A stretch of 64,000 nt of DNA from Allantophomopsis cytisporea. Its lineage: Eukaryota; Ascomycota; Leotiomycetes; Phacidiales; Phacidiaceae. This document shows, one piece after another, positions 11,771 through 23,884 of this stretch (position 1 is its first letter; every line of letters starts with the position of its first letter). The stretch covers positions 806,001 through 870,000 of the forward strand of contig CP103030.1 in the NCBI GenBank assembly GCA_024752435.1, given 5' to 3'. Both the position numbers and the translations under genes were made by a program. The notes below the pieces were generated by a model that was not told the origin of the DNA, made no database searches, and was given only the letters and a program-made list of their open reading frames with translations.

Positions 11771-12111
11771 ATTGGGTGTATTTCTTGTGAATTGAGAATT
11801 ATTTCAGTCTAAGATGATTCGATGATCTCATGTATCAGTAGATACGCCAATTTTGAGGGTGTCTCCAGCCTTACATACAAGGCTGTAGCACTTTATTTTC
11901 GCGCGCACTGGGCGTGAATTGCGACGCGTGAGGCGCGTCTACCCTATAGTCGATTACAGATTCAAATATTATGATCATTATCTACCCACAAATTCGACAG
12001 TTCATCTCTCAAGGACCTTTTTTTATCGTCTATTGGGAAAGACCTTGTAAAAGGTAGTTGCATGGTTTGGTCTACTTGTTCGAATTACCACATACATTGA
12101 CTTCCATCATC
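11771..12111. promoter_or_regulatory. Divergent COX20/MSH2 promoter with MluI cell-cycle box
   Basis: Short shared upstream region. It holds ACGCGT at 11924-11929, the core bound by the MBF (Mbp1-Swi6) G1/S factor in yeasts, and a nearby E2F/SBF-like TTTTCGCGCGC at 11896-11906. A GC-rich patch of about 50 bases surrounds both in an otherwise AT-rich region. Yeast MSH2 is known to peak at G1/S through such boxes; that the same holds here is inference. Confidence 0.6.
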
Positions 12112-15025
12112 ATGTCTGCACGTCCAGAGTTGAAGGTTCGTAACTAGCGCACCGGACAGAATTTATGATCTAATAAATAATCAGGTTGATGATGAAGGTG
12201 GCTTCATCAGATTCTTCAACAGTCTTCCAGCGAAAGACAACGACACTGTGAGGATATTCGATCGAAGTGACTGGTATACAGCTCATGGAGACGATGCAAC
12301 TGTTATCGCACGCACCGTGAGTTTATCCCAATGATCTGGAGCTTTATTTTCAGAACTACTTTTCCCTTGGATTGGAAGTGTGACGAGCTTGCGGGCCTAT
12401 ATGAATAATGAATAACATCTTTAGGTTTACAAAACAACCTCAGTCCTACGACAACTTGGTAAAAACGATCACACCGGCCTTCCTTCGGTTACACTTTCGG
12501 TCACCGTCTTTCGTAACTTCATCCGCGATGCGCTCTTCCGCATGGGCAAGCGAATCGAGATCTGGAGTAATACTGGTCGCGGAAGCTGGAAGCTCACTAA
12601 GCAAGCATCGCCAGGAAACCTTCAGGATATCGAAGAAGAATTGGGTGGGCACATCGATGCAGCACCTATTATACTTGCTGTCAAGGTTTCCGCAAGAGCC
12701 AGCGAGGCCAGGAATGTTGGTGTCTGTTTCGCAGATGCCAGCGTAAGAGAGTTGGGTGTAACAGAATTCCTCGATAACGACTTATATTCCAACTTCGAAA
12801 GCTTGCTCATTCAACTGGGCGTAAAGGAGTGTCTAATTCAAGTGGACAAGTCTTCTAAGGACGCCGAAATTTCGAAACTTAAAGCTATCATCGATAGCTG
12901 TGGTATCGCCATTTCAGAGCGAACACCGGGGGACTTTGGTACAAGAGATATTGAACAAGACTTATCCAGACTTTTAAAGGATGAACTTTCAGCTGGGTCG
13001 TTGCCACAGACAGACCTCAAGTTAGCGATGGGCTCAGCATCAGCATTGATTAAGTATTTGGGTGTTCTTCAAGATCCATCTAACTTTGGACAATATCAAC
13101 TCTATCAACACGATTTATCACAATTCATGAAGCTAGATGCATCGGCACTGAAGGCTCTGAATCTTATGCCAGGCCCGAGAGACGGTGCAAAGACTATGAG
13201 TTTGTATGGTCTTCTCAACCATTGCAAGACGCCAGTAGGCAGTCGACTTCTTGCACAATGGTTGAAGCAACCGTTGATGAGTCTGGAAGAGATCGAGAAG
13301 AGACAACAATTAGTGGAAGCATTTGTTAACGATACTGAGCTTCGGCAGTCAATGCAAGAGGACCACCTTCGCTCAATACCTGATCTGTATAGACTTGCGA
13401 AACGTTTTCAGAGAAAGCTGGCTAATCTCGAGGATGTCGTGAGAGCCTATCAAGTTGTCATCAGATTGCCTGGTTTCCTGAATACACTTGAAAGCGTCAT
13501 GGATGAGCAATATAGGGATCCCCTCGATGAAGCATATACAAGCAAGCTTAGAGACTACTCTGATAGTCTTTCCAAGCTGCAGGAAATGGTTGAGACAACC
13601 GTCGATTTGGATGCGCTAGACAACCACGAGTTTATCATCAAGCCAGAATTTGATGATGGATTGCGCATCATTCGCAAAAAGCTTGACAAGCTCAAATATG
13701 ATATGGAGAAGGAACACCGCGACGCAGCTAGGGATTTGAACCAAGAAGCTGACAAGAAGCTCTTCCTTGAGAACCACAAGGTTCACGGATGGTGTATGCG
13801 ATTGACGAGAAACGAAGCAGGCTGCATACGCAACAGCAAAAAATACCAAGAGTGTTCAACACAGAAGAATGGAGTTTACTTCACGACTCGTCATCTTGCT
13901 GAGATGCGTCGGGAATTTGACCAACTCTCTGATAATTACAACCGTACGCAGAGCAGCTTGGTGAACGAAGTTGTTGGTGTAGCAGCGTCGTATTGTCCTG
14001 TCATTGAACAACTTGCAGGTATCCTTGCTCATCTAGATGTCATCGTCTCTTTTGCACACTGTTCGATACATGCTCCAACTTCTTATGTCCGTCCTAAGAT
14101 GCACCCAAGAGGTACAGGCAACACGATACTTAAGGAAGCGCGACATCCGTGTATGGAAATGCAAGATGACATACAGTTCATCACCAACGATGTAGCACTC
14201 TGTAGGGAAACCTCCGAGTTTCTTATCATCACAGGCCCAAATATGGGCGGGAAATCAACCTACATCCGTCAGATTGGAGTCATAGCTTTGATGGCCCAAA
14301 TCGGCTGTTTTGTTCCTTGTACTGAAGCAGAGCTCACAATCTTCGACTGTATTCTTGCACGAGTGGGCGCGAGTGACTCTCAGCTAAAAGGTGTCTCGAC
14401 CTTCATGGCCGAAATGCTTGAAACTGCAAACATTCTCAAATCAGCCACTTCGGAGTCTCTAATCATCATTGATGAATTGGGTAGAGGTACAAGCACATAC
14501 GATGGTTTCGGCCTCGCCTGGGCGATTTCCGAACACATCGTCAAAGAAATCAAATGTTTCTCCATGTTCGCTACCCACTTCCACGAACTTACTGCCTTGG
14601 TTGACAGCTATCCGCAAGTCAAAAACCTTCATGTTGTAGCTCACATTGGTGACACACAAGGTGAGAACGTCAAGCGGGAGGTTACCTTGCTCTACAAAGT
14701 AGACGAGGGAATATGTGATCAAAGTTTCGGAATTCATGTTGCTGAACTTGTCAGGTTCCCTGAGAAGGTGGTTAAGATGGCTAAGAGGAAGGCGGACGAG
14801 TTGGAAGATTTCACAGCAAAACATGAGGGCACAAGTGTGAAGTACGAGAAGGAAGATGTCGAAGAGGGCAGTGCACTTTTAAAGGATGTGCTGATCAAAT
14901 GGAGAGAGCAATGTGAGGCCGAGGAATTGAGTGGTGAAGCTGTCGTGCACAGAATGAGGGAGTTAGTTAAGGGAGACGAGAAGCTATTGAAGAACCCCTT
15001 CTTCCAGAACATTAAGGCATTGTAG
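12112..15025 (+). CDS. MSH2: DNA mismatch repair protein MSH2
   Basis: Three exons (12112-12135, 12185-12316, 12425-15025) encode 918 residues, the usual MSH2 size. The first exon has only eight codons. In order one sees the mismatch-recognition/N-terminal domain (FIRFFNSLP, FDRSDWYTAHG), a connector, the lever and clamp region (residues about 290-560), then the ATPase. The Walker A is GPNMGGKSTYIRQ (about residue 655), the conserved STFMAEM follows, and the Walker B is IIIDELGRGTSTYDG (about residue 732). All catalytic residues are present. MSH2 pairs with MSH6 or MSH3 to recognise mispaired bases and loops. It ends 184 bases from the stop of the convergent FAD oxidase gene. Confidence 0.98.
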
Positions 15026-15209
15026 TTTTTACGTATCTTTATTTGTTGGCTGGCGTCTTGGGCCTTTCACTCATGGCTAGGAACGGATGGCGTTACATAG
15101 CATATTATAAGGAAATTTGCACTTCATGAGCTTTTACAGAAAGAAATCTGACGAGGTATCACTGTATTTCATTGATACTCTTGCAGGTTGACTGGTGGGT
15201 GCTGTATGT

Positions 15210-16603
15210 TCAAAATTTCTCCAGTGTCCGCTTAGGAATGACGCTCTCATGGATCCGATCATCGCTTTCAAAATTCCCACTCCATCTCTCCTTCCAGCTC
15301 GCCTCTAACTTCCCATCTATCATATCGACAACATAATCCCCAATATTTGTCAGGAATTTCCATCCGTGGAATGATCCCCCGTAAGCCACATACAGCTGCT
15401 CCTTTCCCTCCACAGGGCTGATGACGAAATCTTGCGTCTTGGTCAAACAGTCACTGCTATGATTAGCTTACGCGAATATAAAATATTTGGACCACCTTTA
15501 CAAGGACATATTATAATGAAAAGAAATCCAACTGAACGTACCAGCAGTAACGTCGAAACGCAACTTCGGCGTCTTTCAAATCTGGCAAAAGACGCACGAG
15601 CAAATCCGCTGCCTCATCGAAGAAGGGAGAATCTTCACTCGGGGTTTTTGCTAGGATGGAAGGATCGGTGACAAGGAAAGAGCGCGAGTTGTTGATCTTG
15701 ATAATGCGGTTCGAGTCTGGAGGCATAACTTCGCCTAGAGAAATTTATCAGCATCTGTCGCTCTGGAATTTGGTTCCAAGTCCAAATTCAACATCATAGA
15801 TATGTCCAACTTGAGAAGACCGGGAGCGCAAGAATCTGAAATTTCATGAGCAAAATATAAATAGTCAGGAACTTACCTTCTCCTCGCACCGCTAGTACTG
15901 GCATTCCCTTGTATCGCTCATACATATCCTCTGTGAGCTTGACTCCTAGAACACTTACCCCCACCCACCTAGCCTCTCCCTTCCCCCCATCAAGTCCCAG
16001 CTGATCGATAAAGTCCGGCGTCCAGCATCCCATAGCCAGCACCACACTCCCAAGTACCTGTTGCCCGTCCTTCAACGCAACACCATTGCATACCTTCCCC
16101 TCCCACTTCAATCTCACCACCTCGTTCTCGATAACCTTGATCCCCAACCCCATGGCCCTCTTGATCTCCAAGTTAAGAGCATTAGTGGCCTCTACCCACG
16201 CTGTCGCCTCATCCGCAACCACAAATCCCACATCATCCAGTCGCGCATCCTTCAATATCCCGCCATGAACCTTGCGGACTTCCTGCTCGCTCACAACCCT
16301 CGACCCAGGAGCCAGGACTTTCGATGCAGAATCGGAGAATACATACCAGCCGGATTTGTGGTATACAGGTTCATAGATCTTATCCTCCCAACGCGCCATA
16401 GCGGCTGAGGCAAGTTCTACATATTTAGGGACATTGTAGACACGGCGGATGATCTTGGCGGTGTCGTGGGAGGTGGGGAGGAGAGTGGGGGAGTGAGAGA
16501 TGAGTGTTACAGTGCTGGACGGGTAGCGGGTTTTGTAGGCTATGGCCGTTGAGACGCCGAAGACGCCAGCGCCAGATACTACAATTTCGTTGCTGGATGG
16601 CAT
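15210..16603 (-). CDS. FAD-dependent oxidoreductase, sarcosine/fructosyl-amine oxidase-like
   Basis: Exons 16603-15877, 15734-15542 and 15453-15210 give 387 residues. The N-terminal Rossmann motif is VVSGAGVFGVSTA. DTAKIIRRVY near residue 45, GCWTPDF in mid-protein and GGSFHGWKFL near the C-terminus are marks of the DAO family branch with monomeric sarcosine oxidase, pipecolate oxidase and fructosyl-amino-acid oxidase. CCDCLTKTQDF sits where that branch carries the cysteine that binds FAD covalently. The substrate is probably a secondary amine or a glycated amino acid, but cannot be fixed. The last acceptor is a NAGNAG site, so a variant with one more residue (exon from 15456) is equally in frame. 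The middle intron of 142 bases is my best solution; a small extra exon inside it is possible. Confidence 0.85.
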
Positions 16604-17578
16604 TTTGATTTACTGGACTTCCGGTATTTGGATGGTTGGATGATGATATAGCGAGGAAAGAACAATTATCGGATCAAGGTGGCGGAGAGTGGAGTTAGGA
16701 TGACATGGGCCTGGCAAGGGTATAGGTAGGTGTTCATGTGCAATGCGGACGGACCTAGACATTTACATGAGGTTCAAGTTGAAAATTCGGAGATTTTTAT
16801 GACTTTTATTTTGCATTTTCTGAGAATATTATGAACAGTGCGAGTAAGAAGTTTATCCTGGTGCTGAATCATGTCAATGGTTATGACGTCGTTCTTCGCA
16901 ATGAGCTTTTTTTCTTTCATTCGAGTTGTCAATGAATACTTTCATGATAATCTTCAGCACAGGTAACCAGCAGAGCAAAGAGTCATCACAAACAAATAAT
17001 CAGAATTTCCTATACGTTCTCTTTGAACGTGTCAGGTGAAGGATGCCAAATTTGATATGGATTCGAGAGCATGACGATGCGACATCATACAACGGCACTC
17101 AAGCACGTGAAGCAATAGCCATTGATTGACGTTCGACATGACCAATCAAATCTCGTCCTTCATATCTCAACCCCGCCCTCCACTCGCCTCCTCCACAAAG
17201 CTTGTCCTGGTCGAAGATCGTGAACCGCTGGCGTCACTTGGCAGGTCCCGATAAGGCTGCTCTCACCCATTGGACGCCCGTTGCTTGCATGACAGTCCAC
17301 CTCGCCGCCTAGATGTTTGCAAACCCTCCCCAGACCCAATCACATACATGACTATCCCCATAAGGCGTACAAAGTGCTTCCACAGAAAAACAAAGAGTGG
17401 TACGTTGCCAATCAACCCTGGGCTGCCACGGCATTGAGCAAGAGCAACTAGAGGACTGATAGGTATAAGATGCCAAGAAATCGCTGGATCTTGGTTATCT
17501 TTTAATCTTATTATTATTATTACAACTTACTTGAGCTATCCATAAGCATAAGCAAGTAAGTTCAGACAGGTTATTTAA
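16604..17578. promoter_or_regulatory. Divergent upstream region of the FAD oxidase and DUF3602 genes
   Basis: About 970 bases with no open frame of note. Pyrimidine-rich patches near 17160-17350 look like a fungal core promoter for the plus-strand gene. No specific operator was identified. Confidence 0.4.
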
Positions 17579-18197
17579 ATGCCAAGCTTGACATCGGCAT
17601 TGTTTCCTCGCTCATCTACACAATCCAGCTCTGAAGGTCTTATTGCCAACTCAAATACTCATTCCGCCGCCATGTCTGGAGATAGCGGATTTGAAGAAAG
17701 AAAGGTGTCCTACGGGATTGGAGGCGCAGGGAATATTCGTAAATACCCCCCTTATGTCATATGATCTCACGATAAATCTTCTGGTTGATTTTCAACCTAC
17801 TTATCCCAATCATTGTACATCTTCCTATGTCCATCTTGATCTAAATACCAGTCATCATCATGATTCTTTGTATTTTTCATGGAGGGCTATACTGATTATA
17901 ATAGGTAAACCCTCTGAACCTCTAACTTACACGTCCGTCACCCACTCACACCCTGGAGAGGGTGATACGGGTCGCAGAAGGAGTAGTCTCCTCTCAAGTT
18001 TCTCGAATAGTCCGCCAAGTGAACGTCGCGGTAGCTTGCTGAGTATCTTTCATAGGGGAAGCAATGGAGAAGAGACAGTTGAGCCGAAGTCTCAAACTGC
18101 AGGTGGGGGCGGGGACAGTAAGATGGTGTTCAAGAAGATTGATTTTGGTGGGAAGAAGGTTGAGGGGCAAGAAGAGGGCACAGGTCATGTTCATTGA
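17579..18197 (+). CDS. Small DUF3602-type protein
   Basis: Two exons (17579-17738 and 17905-18197) give 150 residues. A second in-frame ATG at 17672 sits in an ideal context (GCCGCCATG) and would give 119 residues starting MSGDSGFEERK; I think that start is at least as likely. The core SYGIGGAGNIRKPSE matches the GRGGAGNI-like repeat that defines the fungal DUF3602 family, and the intron splits the codon after GNI. The rest is low complexity and rich in serine and arginine (GRRRSSLLSS, ERRGSLLSIF), suggesting disordered phosphorylation-prone segments. The family has no agreed function. Transcription is divergent from the FAD oxidase. Confidence 0.75.
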
Positions 18198-18857
18198 ATA
18201 GTTCTTTTTGTTAGGGTAGGATGGGAACAAAGGTCGGCAGATATCCTATTATGCGGTAAACAAGTCTTATTAATTTCATCTGAATTGACTTCATGCGTTC
18301 TAAAACTGTGGTTTCCAATTGACAAAGAGCATAAAGAGGAAGCATCTTCAACGATCGATGGCTTCGCTCAGCTCTGGCTTCGTTAAACCATACGGCTGGA
18401 AATGAACAGAAAGGGTCAAAATGAATGCGCAAATGTTGGAATGAGGTGAAAATTTTCATATTTTCAAGAGAATTGCAAGCTTTCTCGAGCAAATAAGTTG
18501 AAACAGAACCCACATTTGACCAAAGTACCTTGAACAGTCGCGATATTCATAATCTTCTATGTTCTGATTATGTTTTGACGCCTCTATATTCTTCGATGAA
18601 GTCTGCAAATACTCTTACAGTAAGAAAATGATTGGACATGACTCAAGCATTTCTAGAGTAACTTCAAACAGACCATATACCTCCATATCAGGGATTGGAT
18701 GCTACCTTCAATATTTCAGAAGCTGCATACATATTAACTAGATGTAAGCAGTAGCCGTAATATATTCACTCCAAATCCTTGGACCCCTTATCCTCATAAC
18801 TACAACCATCTAATCTCCGTTACCTGGAATCATAAAATCGCATACTATATATCCAAG
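18198..18857. other. Intergenic region, nothing recognised
   Basis: 3' flanks of two convergent genes. The minus-strand frame at 18211-18513 starts only at GTG and has no recognisable motif. Confidence 0.5.
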
Positions 18858-19749
18858 CTACCAAGGGACCTTCCTCAACTCCCCATTTTCGACCTCCCAG
18901 AATTGGCCCTTCTCAACCTCCTTCTCTAATAACCTAACCACAACCTCGGCACCCTCAGTGGCCTCCAAGGTCCCCTGAAAGCTATTTAGGCCTGTAGAAC
19001 AAAACCCAGGGTTAACAGCACTGAATCTCACAGTTTCCTCGCTTTTCTGCATTTCAATCGTCAACGCATTCACTGCCGTCTTGCTAATGCTATATCCCAT
19101 CGACTTTGTTGGCGGCATCGAGGCCGCTGTACTACGGGCCAGCGAGCCGCGAGCCGACGACACGTTTATGACCTGCGCGGTGGCGGTGGATGATGCAGCT
19201 GCGCGCAGCAGCGGGAGAAAGAACTCAGTCGTGTATGCAATGGATGTCACGTTCGTGTTGTAGACATCGTTAAAAGTACTTCGAAGATTGGAGGGCGGCG
19301 AGGCGCCGGCGATGGGGAGGATGGCTATGCCGGCATTGTTTACGAGAACTACGTAGTCTCAATTAGATTCTCTTATCTAAACTCGCCTATCCTCGCCATA
19401 ATCATCGAGTGAACCCTTGGGTTCTTGGAAGAAAGACGAGGATCATGTCGCCAAGTGCTAATGTGATGAGAGCGGTATACCACCTACCATCAAGTCTCCC
19501 AAATTTGGTCCGCACACTTTCCACAGCGGCAGCAATATTCTCGTCGTCGGTTATGTCCAACTGTTGGACTTCGATGCGAGCTTCGATACCTTGTTCCCGC
19601 AGGCTTTGGATGGCTTCTCTACCGGAGGCGGGGTTGCGGCAGGCTAGAATGTAGAGCTCGCTCGGCAAGCGGGTGGCTGCTACTTGCAAAATTGCAAAAC
19701 CGATTCCACGGTTTGCACCGGTTATCAGGATTGTTCTTGGTTTTGTCAT
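18858..19749 (-). CDS. Short-chain dehydrogenase/reductase (C-factor-like)
   Basis: Two exons (19749-19488 and 19348-18858) encode 250 residues, the classical SDR size. The cofactor motif is TGANRGIG near residue 11, the DxxD element is LDITDDEN, the NNAG motif is VNNAGIA (the intron lies just before it), and the active site is SSARGS followed by YSISK. A proline-glycine NPGFCSTGL block follows. The Arg in TGANRG and the basic residues after strand two favour NADPH. Fungal enzymes of this class reduce small carbonyls; the substrate is unknown. The gene ends in a typical short tail and stands in tandem upstream of GPI1's 3' end. Confidence 0.92.
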
Positions 19750-20145
19750 GTTTTGCAGGTTTGTATAAATGTCTAGGAGTATGTGGTTATATCGGTTGAT
19801 GTGCTCAGGATGAGGAGGTGATTGTACTGAAACTTGCGAAGCTGGTATATGGACTTAAAGAACAGATATGATATTGACTTACGACTGCTTGACTTTTATA
19901 ATCATGCATTTGATTACTTACATCTCACTATTACATGTTTTGTACGACATCGGAGGCTACTAGAAAGGAAAGCCGCTGATGGAGTTTGTCGGGGTTTATT
20001 CCACAATAACGCTCCCAGGCGGAGTTAGCGGGAATACCTTCACATCGTAAGTATGACCATCAGCAACCAATAAGTAGAAGATAGCACACAAGCCGTCGGA
20101 ATTTTATTAACATTAAGGTATCATAACACGAATATACAAAACTCA
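19750..20145. other. Intergenic region between SDR start and GPI1 stop
   Basis: Just under 400 bases that must hold the SDR promoter and the GPI1 3' UTR. No motif stands out. Confidence 0.5.
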
Positions 20146-22430
20146 TCATCCAGAAAGGCCACCTCGATATTGAGTGGTCCCTCTTCTAGGATTGATTGGT
20201 CGCTTTCCATAAGGAACAATCAACCGTTTTGCTTTGACTTCTTCCACGTCAGCAGTGAGTGCTATCCACATACTGGATATACTGGCTCGTCGGCCCGGCA
20301 ACATGCTATACTGCAGGCTGTAGAGGTTCTTCCGATGGATGGGGGGGACGAATTTTCCAGTAGCAAGACAGAGAAGAACACTGGGGGAGAGATAGTGCTT
20401 GCGAAGTCGATGACCTAGTTGAAAGTATTGGGCAAACATTGTCGTAAATGGAAGAGGGACAGGATGGAGGCGGATGTGAGATGTTGGTATTGGATAGGAT
20501 GCAGAGATCGAAGGGGATTGACTAAGCAGCTCAAATCGGATTCCACCTATACAACAGTTTAGCTTTGATTGAAGAGTTGAGATTAAGTCTAGAATCATAC
20601 CCGGTAGTCGTTGCGAATCTTTTAGTCGCAGCATAAGTGCAAAGAGAGGAAAGTGATTGAGACAAGCCAATAACGTGTCCAGAACTGCTTTGAGGGATAT
20701 AATAGCCATCCGAGCAGAGGCGAAGGTGAGATAGAACACAATGACAGTTGGTAAGAGAAAAAACAGAAGAGTGAACAGGATAGTCCCCAGGAGGAGCTGA
20801 TCAAGATCATAATCGCAGGAATCGATTCGTTTACGTAGGACATTGTGCTTCTTGCCCCGAAAAAGGTGGAATAGGGAAATTATTATCGTGAGTTGCCAGT
20901 GAAATATCCTCGCTGACGCCATATAGAATGAATAGATATGGAGCGTCAACACAGATAAGAGGTCAGAGAACAGAGCAATAGGCATGGAAGCACCAGCAAA
21001 GCTTGAAAACCCTATGAACCAAATGACATGCGGAAGAACAGGTCGAAGTGTTTCAAGACAATCTAGGTATTGTTAGCATACATGCTACAGAGAGCTCAAA
21101 AATGAGGTCACTCACTCGCCCAGTAGTCTATGACCCATAAGAATAGGTCACCCAAAAACGCGGCAAGTTCATTGTTCAATTTCAGCCCGGCAGGCCAGTC
21201 CATCAACCAAGATATCATTCTCCGTAATGCTGCAATTGAATAGGTGTCCAGTACACCACTGATTTGCTCAGCAACCCAAGGTGCGTTATCAATGATATAT
21301 GATCCAAGAGCAATCCCAATGATCACATCATTAGCTACAAGCCAGAGACTATTGTAGAAACGGATGTATTCTGGGTGACTATTCGTGACACTCTCCCAGT
21401 CATTTTTCCTTTTTCGCAAAGTGACATACTGCATAGGCCAGTAGCAGAACTGCTGTAGGCGTATCTCCACCTGTTGTGCTGTGGCGGATATGTCTTTAAG
21501 CGCTGCATAATCAGGGCGTAAACGCCATTCTAATACAATCAAGAGCATTTCTGCAACAAGTCGATGGCACATAAGTGCTATGATAAAGCAACGTCTGATG
21601 ACAGGGTAAATCCAGATGGTAACGAGATCCCATAAACATTGTAAGATATAGTTTCGCATTGTTGCCGCAGACTCAACCACTCTTTCTGAGACGCTTAGAG
21701 ATCGCCTGACACGGGTTCCTACCAGAGCAACATTTTTCTGTAGAAGTTTCTGCAGCTCCCAAGAACAATTGATTTGGTTAATGATCTTCGGCAATGCCAG
21801 CTCCTTTTGCGACGGAGGATGCTTTGTCACCGTGTGAAACTTTAGTTTCTCGACAAGGTCTTGTATACGCTTCCGTTTCCTAGCCTCCTCTCGTTCCTCC
21901 TCAGCATCTATGCTACCCGGGGCATGTTCCACCTTCTCCGCATCATGGCCTAAAGCCAAGGATATTGGCGATAGTGATATGTATTGCATACGTGTGGGTA
22001 ACGGTCTTTCGAACAATATGATTTGTACCGTGCTGGCTTTCATGCATGTGATCTGTGGTGTTTTCGAGCCAGACCGAATAGTCGCATGTATATAGTCCGC
22101 ATCGATGTCTCTGGATTCGGTCGGTGTATTCATGGTTCCTAGCACAAACATCGAGTGCTGTCCACAGAGTTGGAATATGCGACTGATGGAATGGCTGGCG
22201 TTTCGAAAGAGCGTGCCAACCTTCAAGGCATTCTCAACATTAAGCGCCTATGAAATGTCAGCTCACGCTATGCCGGTGCGACATGTGCAGCTTACATTGA
22301 CCTCCTCGAGTATTGCGACGACGAAGACATCGAGCTCGGAGTTCCTCCACCCAACTATTACGCCAGGGCGATCTGTTTTGGGTATGTCCAATGGCCAGAA
22401 TATCCTCATCAGCCCATCCTGCTCTGGCAT
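20146..22430 (-). CDS. GPI1: GPI-GlcNAc transferase subunit GPI1 (PIG-Q family)
   Basis: Four exons read leftwards: 22430-22296, 22247-21116, 21062-20601 and 20546-20146, giving 709 residues. The short first exon (45 codons, MPEQDGLMRIFWPLD) supplies the true start. The signature block of the family is intact: ALKDISATAQQVEIRLQQF, CYWPMQYVTLRKRKNDWES, HPEYIRFYNSLWLVANDVI and, across an intron, YWANCLETLRPVLPH. Several hydrophobic helices follow (SSFAGASMPIALFSDLL and onward), fitting a multi-pass ER membrane protein. Gpi1 stabilises the complex that adds N-acetylglucosamine to phosphatidylinositol, the first step of GPI-anchor synthesis and hence of cell-wall protein anchoring. The C-terminus is basic. 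Confidence 0.96.
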
Positions 22431-23884
22431 GACAGCCTTAATTGACTAGAAAGAGCCGCGCCGTCGCAATTGTTCGCGCGCAGATATGCCAGCGTTTCCT
22501 GAGCGAGGATGCTATGCTTCTTAGCTAAATTGTGCAAATGGTCGAGGACATGGAACAAACCAGATCTGTTTCCCTCGAGGCCAATCGTTCCACGGGTATT
22601 ATGAAGAGAAAGAAAAACAAAGACAAAATTGCGAAGCCTTTCGTTGCGCGACTCTACGATTTCAGTAGGTTAGCATGATGCTGTCATTATGGAATCTGCG
22701 ACAACTTTACCACTACACCGTGATCCCATGCGAAGATGGCCAGTTCATAAAGTCGAGTAACTAGATCCCACCTCGCAGTGATGTAGCCCGCTACGAAGAT
22801 CCCAAGGGTGAGGACAGAGAAGGGGTGCATTAATCTATTGCTACCGCTGAATCATTACCGTGCTGATGCTAAGTTTTGGAGAGCCAAGCGTTCTGAATTT
22901 CTGGGGAAATAGTTGCTTGCGCCTGTGTTCACGAAGCGAAGAGCGGGTATGGTGAGCATTAAGGAGTTTCTGAAAATGGGGAACGGGGCAAGGCTGATGG
23001 CGCTGAGGCTGAAATAGTAGGTACCTTGGTAAGGTAAGGTGAGGTAAAGTCGGATTATCTCTATGTTGTAAAGATGTAAGGTGCAATGGCTTTCTTGATG
23101 ATTTCAAAAGGATTGAAGGGTGCAGCTTAACAGTTTCAATGCGACTCAGAGAACTGACATGTTGAGATGAGAAAAGACAAAGGATGCTTTTGGTAGAAGC
23201 AACGAAAGTCGTATAAGAGCTTAGAGTGGAATAGGTAGCATGCAGAAAGAAGATTGTCGCGATGTCACTGTCACTGTCACTGTTGAGCTCCCGTTTGTCT
23301 TCAGCCAATCAACCCCCAACAATGTTAAGAGCGCCACAGTGCACGTCGAGTCGAACGTCGAAACCTTTCCGTCTTGGATGAAAGCACCACTGCCAAGTGA
23401 GGTCAATACCAGTCACGTGAATGTACATTCAAGTCCTTTGTGAAAATTTGGTAATGTCGTAAGCCAGGTAGCCATATAGTTAACTGACCGAGACTACTAA
23501 GAAGCTGGGGAGAAGATGAAAAGAAGTGAGTTGCGAGCAATACCTACAGTGTCGTCTCAGTCCTCGAATATTAAGCTGGTACGTACAATCCAACTTCAAC
23601 TTCAACTTCAACTTCAACTTCAACTGCAACTGTTCACATCACGGAGAGAGTACTTAAGAATATATTAATATGGCAAAGAGGAGAACATATCCGACGAAAC
23701 TCCGTACATGCATCCTTTTGAGTGGTTTAAGAGCCTGACTTGCGCCATTGAATGCAAATCCCATCATTTTCCTTGATACCAGCGCCGTAACTGATGATCC
23801 ATACTATGACATGGTAAAATTCTGCGATCGTAAACCACATCAGACATGTTCTTGATGCCCGGCTACAGAATATCCTTACAATGC
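22431..23884. other. Intergenic region with a hexamer repeat
   Basis: This is the GPI1 upstream region and the MDM35 3' flank. It holds (TCACTG)n-like copies near 23264 and a longer CAACTT array at 23591. A tiny plus-strand frame near 22951 codes 22 residues and is not supported. A tRNA-like A-box appears on the minus strand near 22725 but lacks a partner B-box. Confidence 0.5.
23591..23624. repeat. (CAACTT)n hexamer array
   Basis: About five and a half copies of CAACTT, ending in a diverged CAACTG copy. Confidence 0.9.

Noticed and set aside
22640..22730. tRNA-like start on the minus strand (GTGTAGTGGTAAA)
   Set aside because: No matching acceptor 3' strand and no B-box at the right distance.
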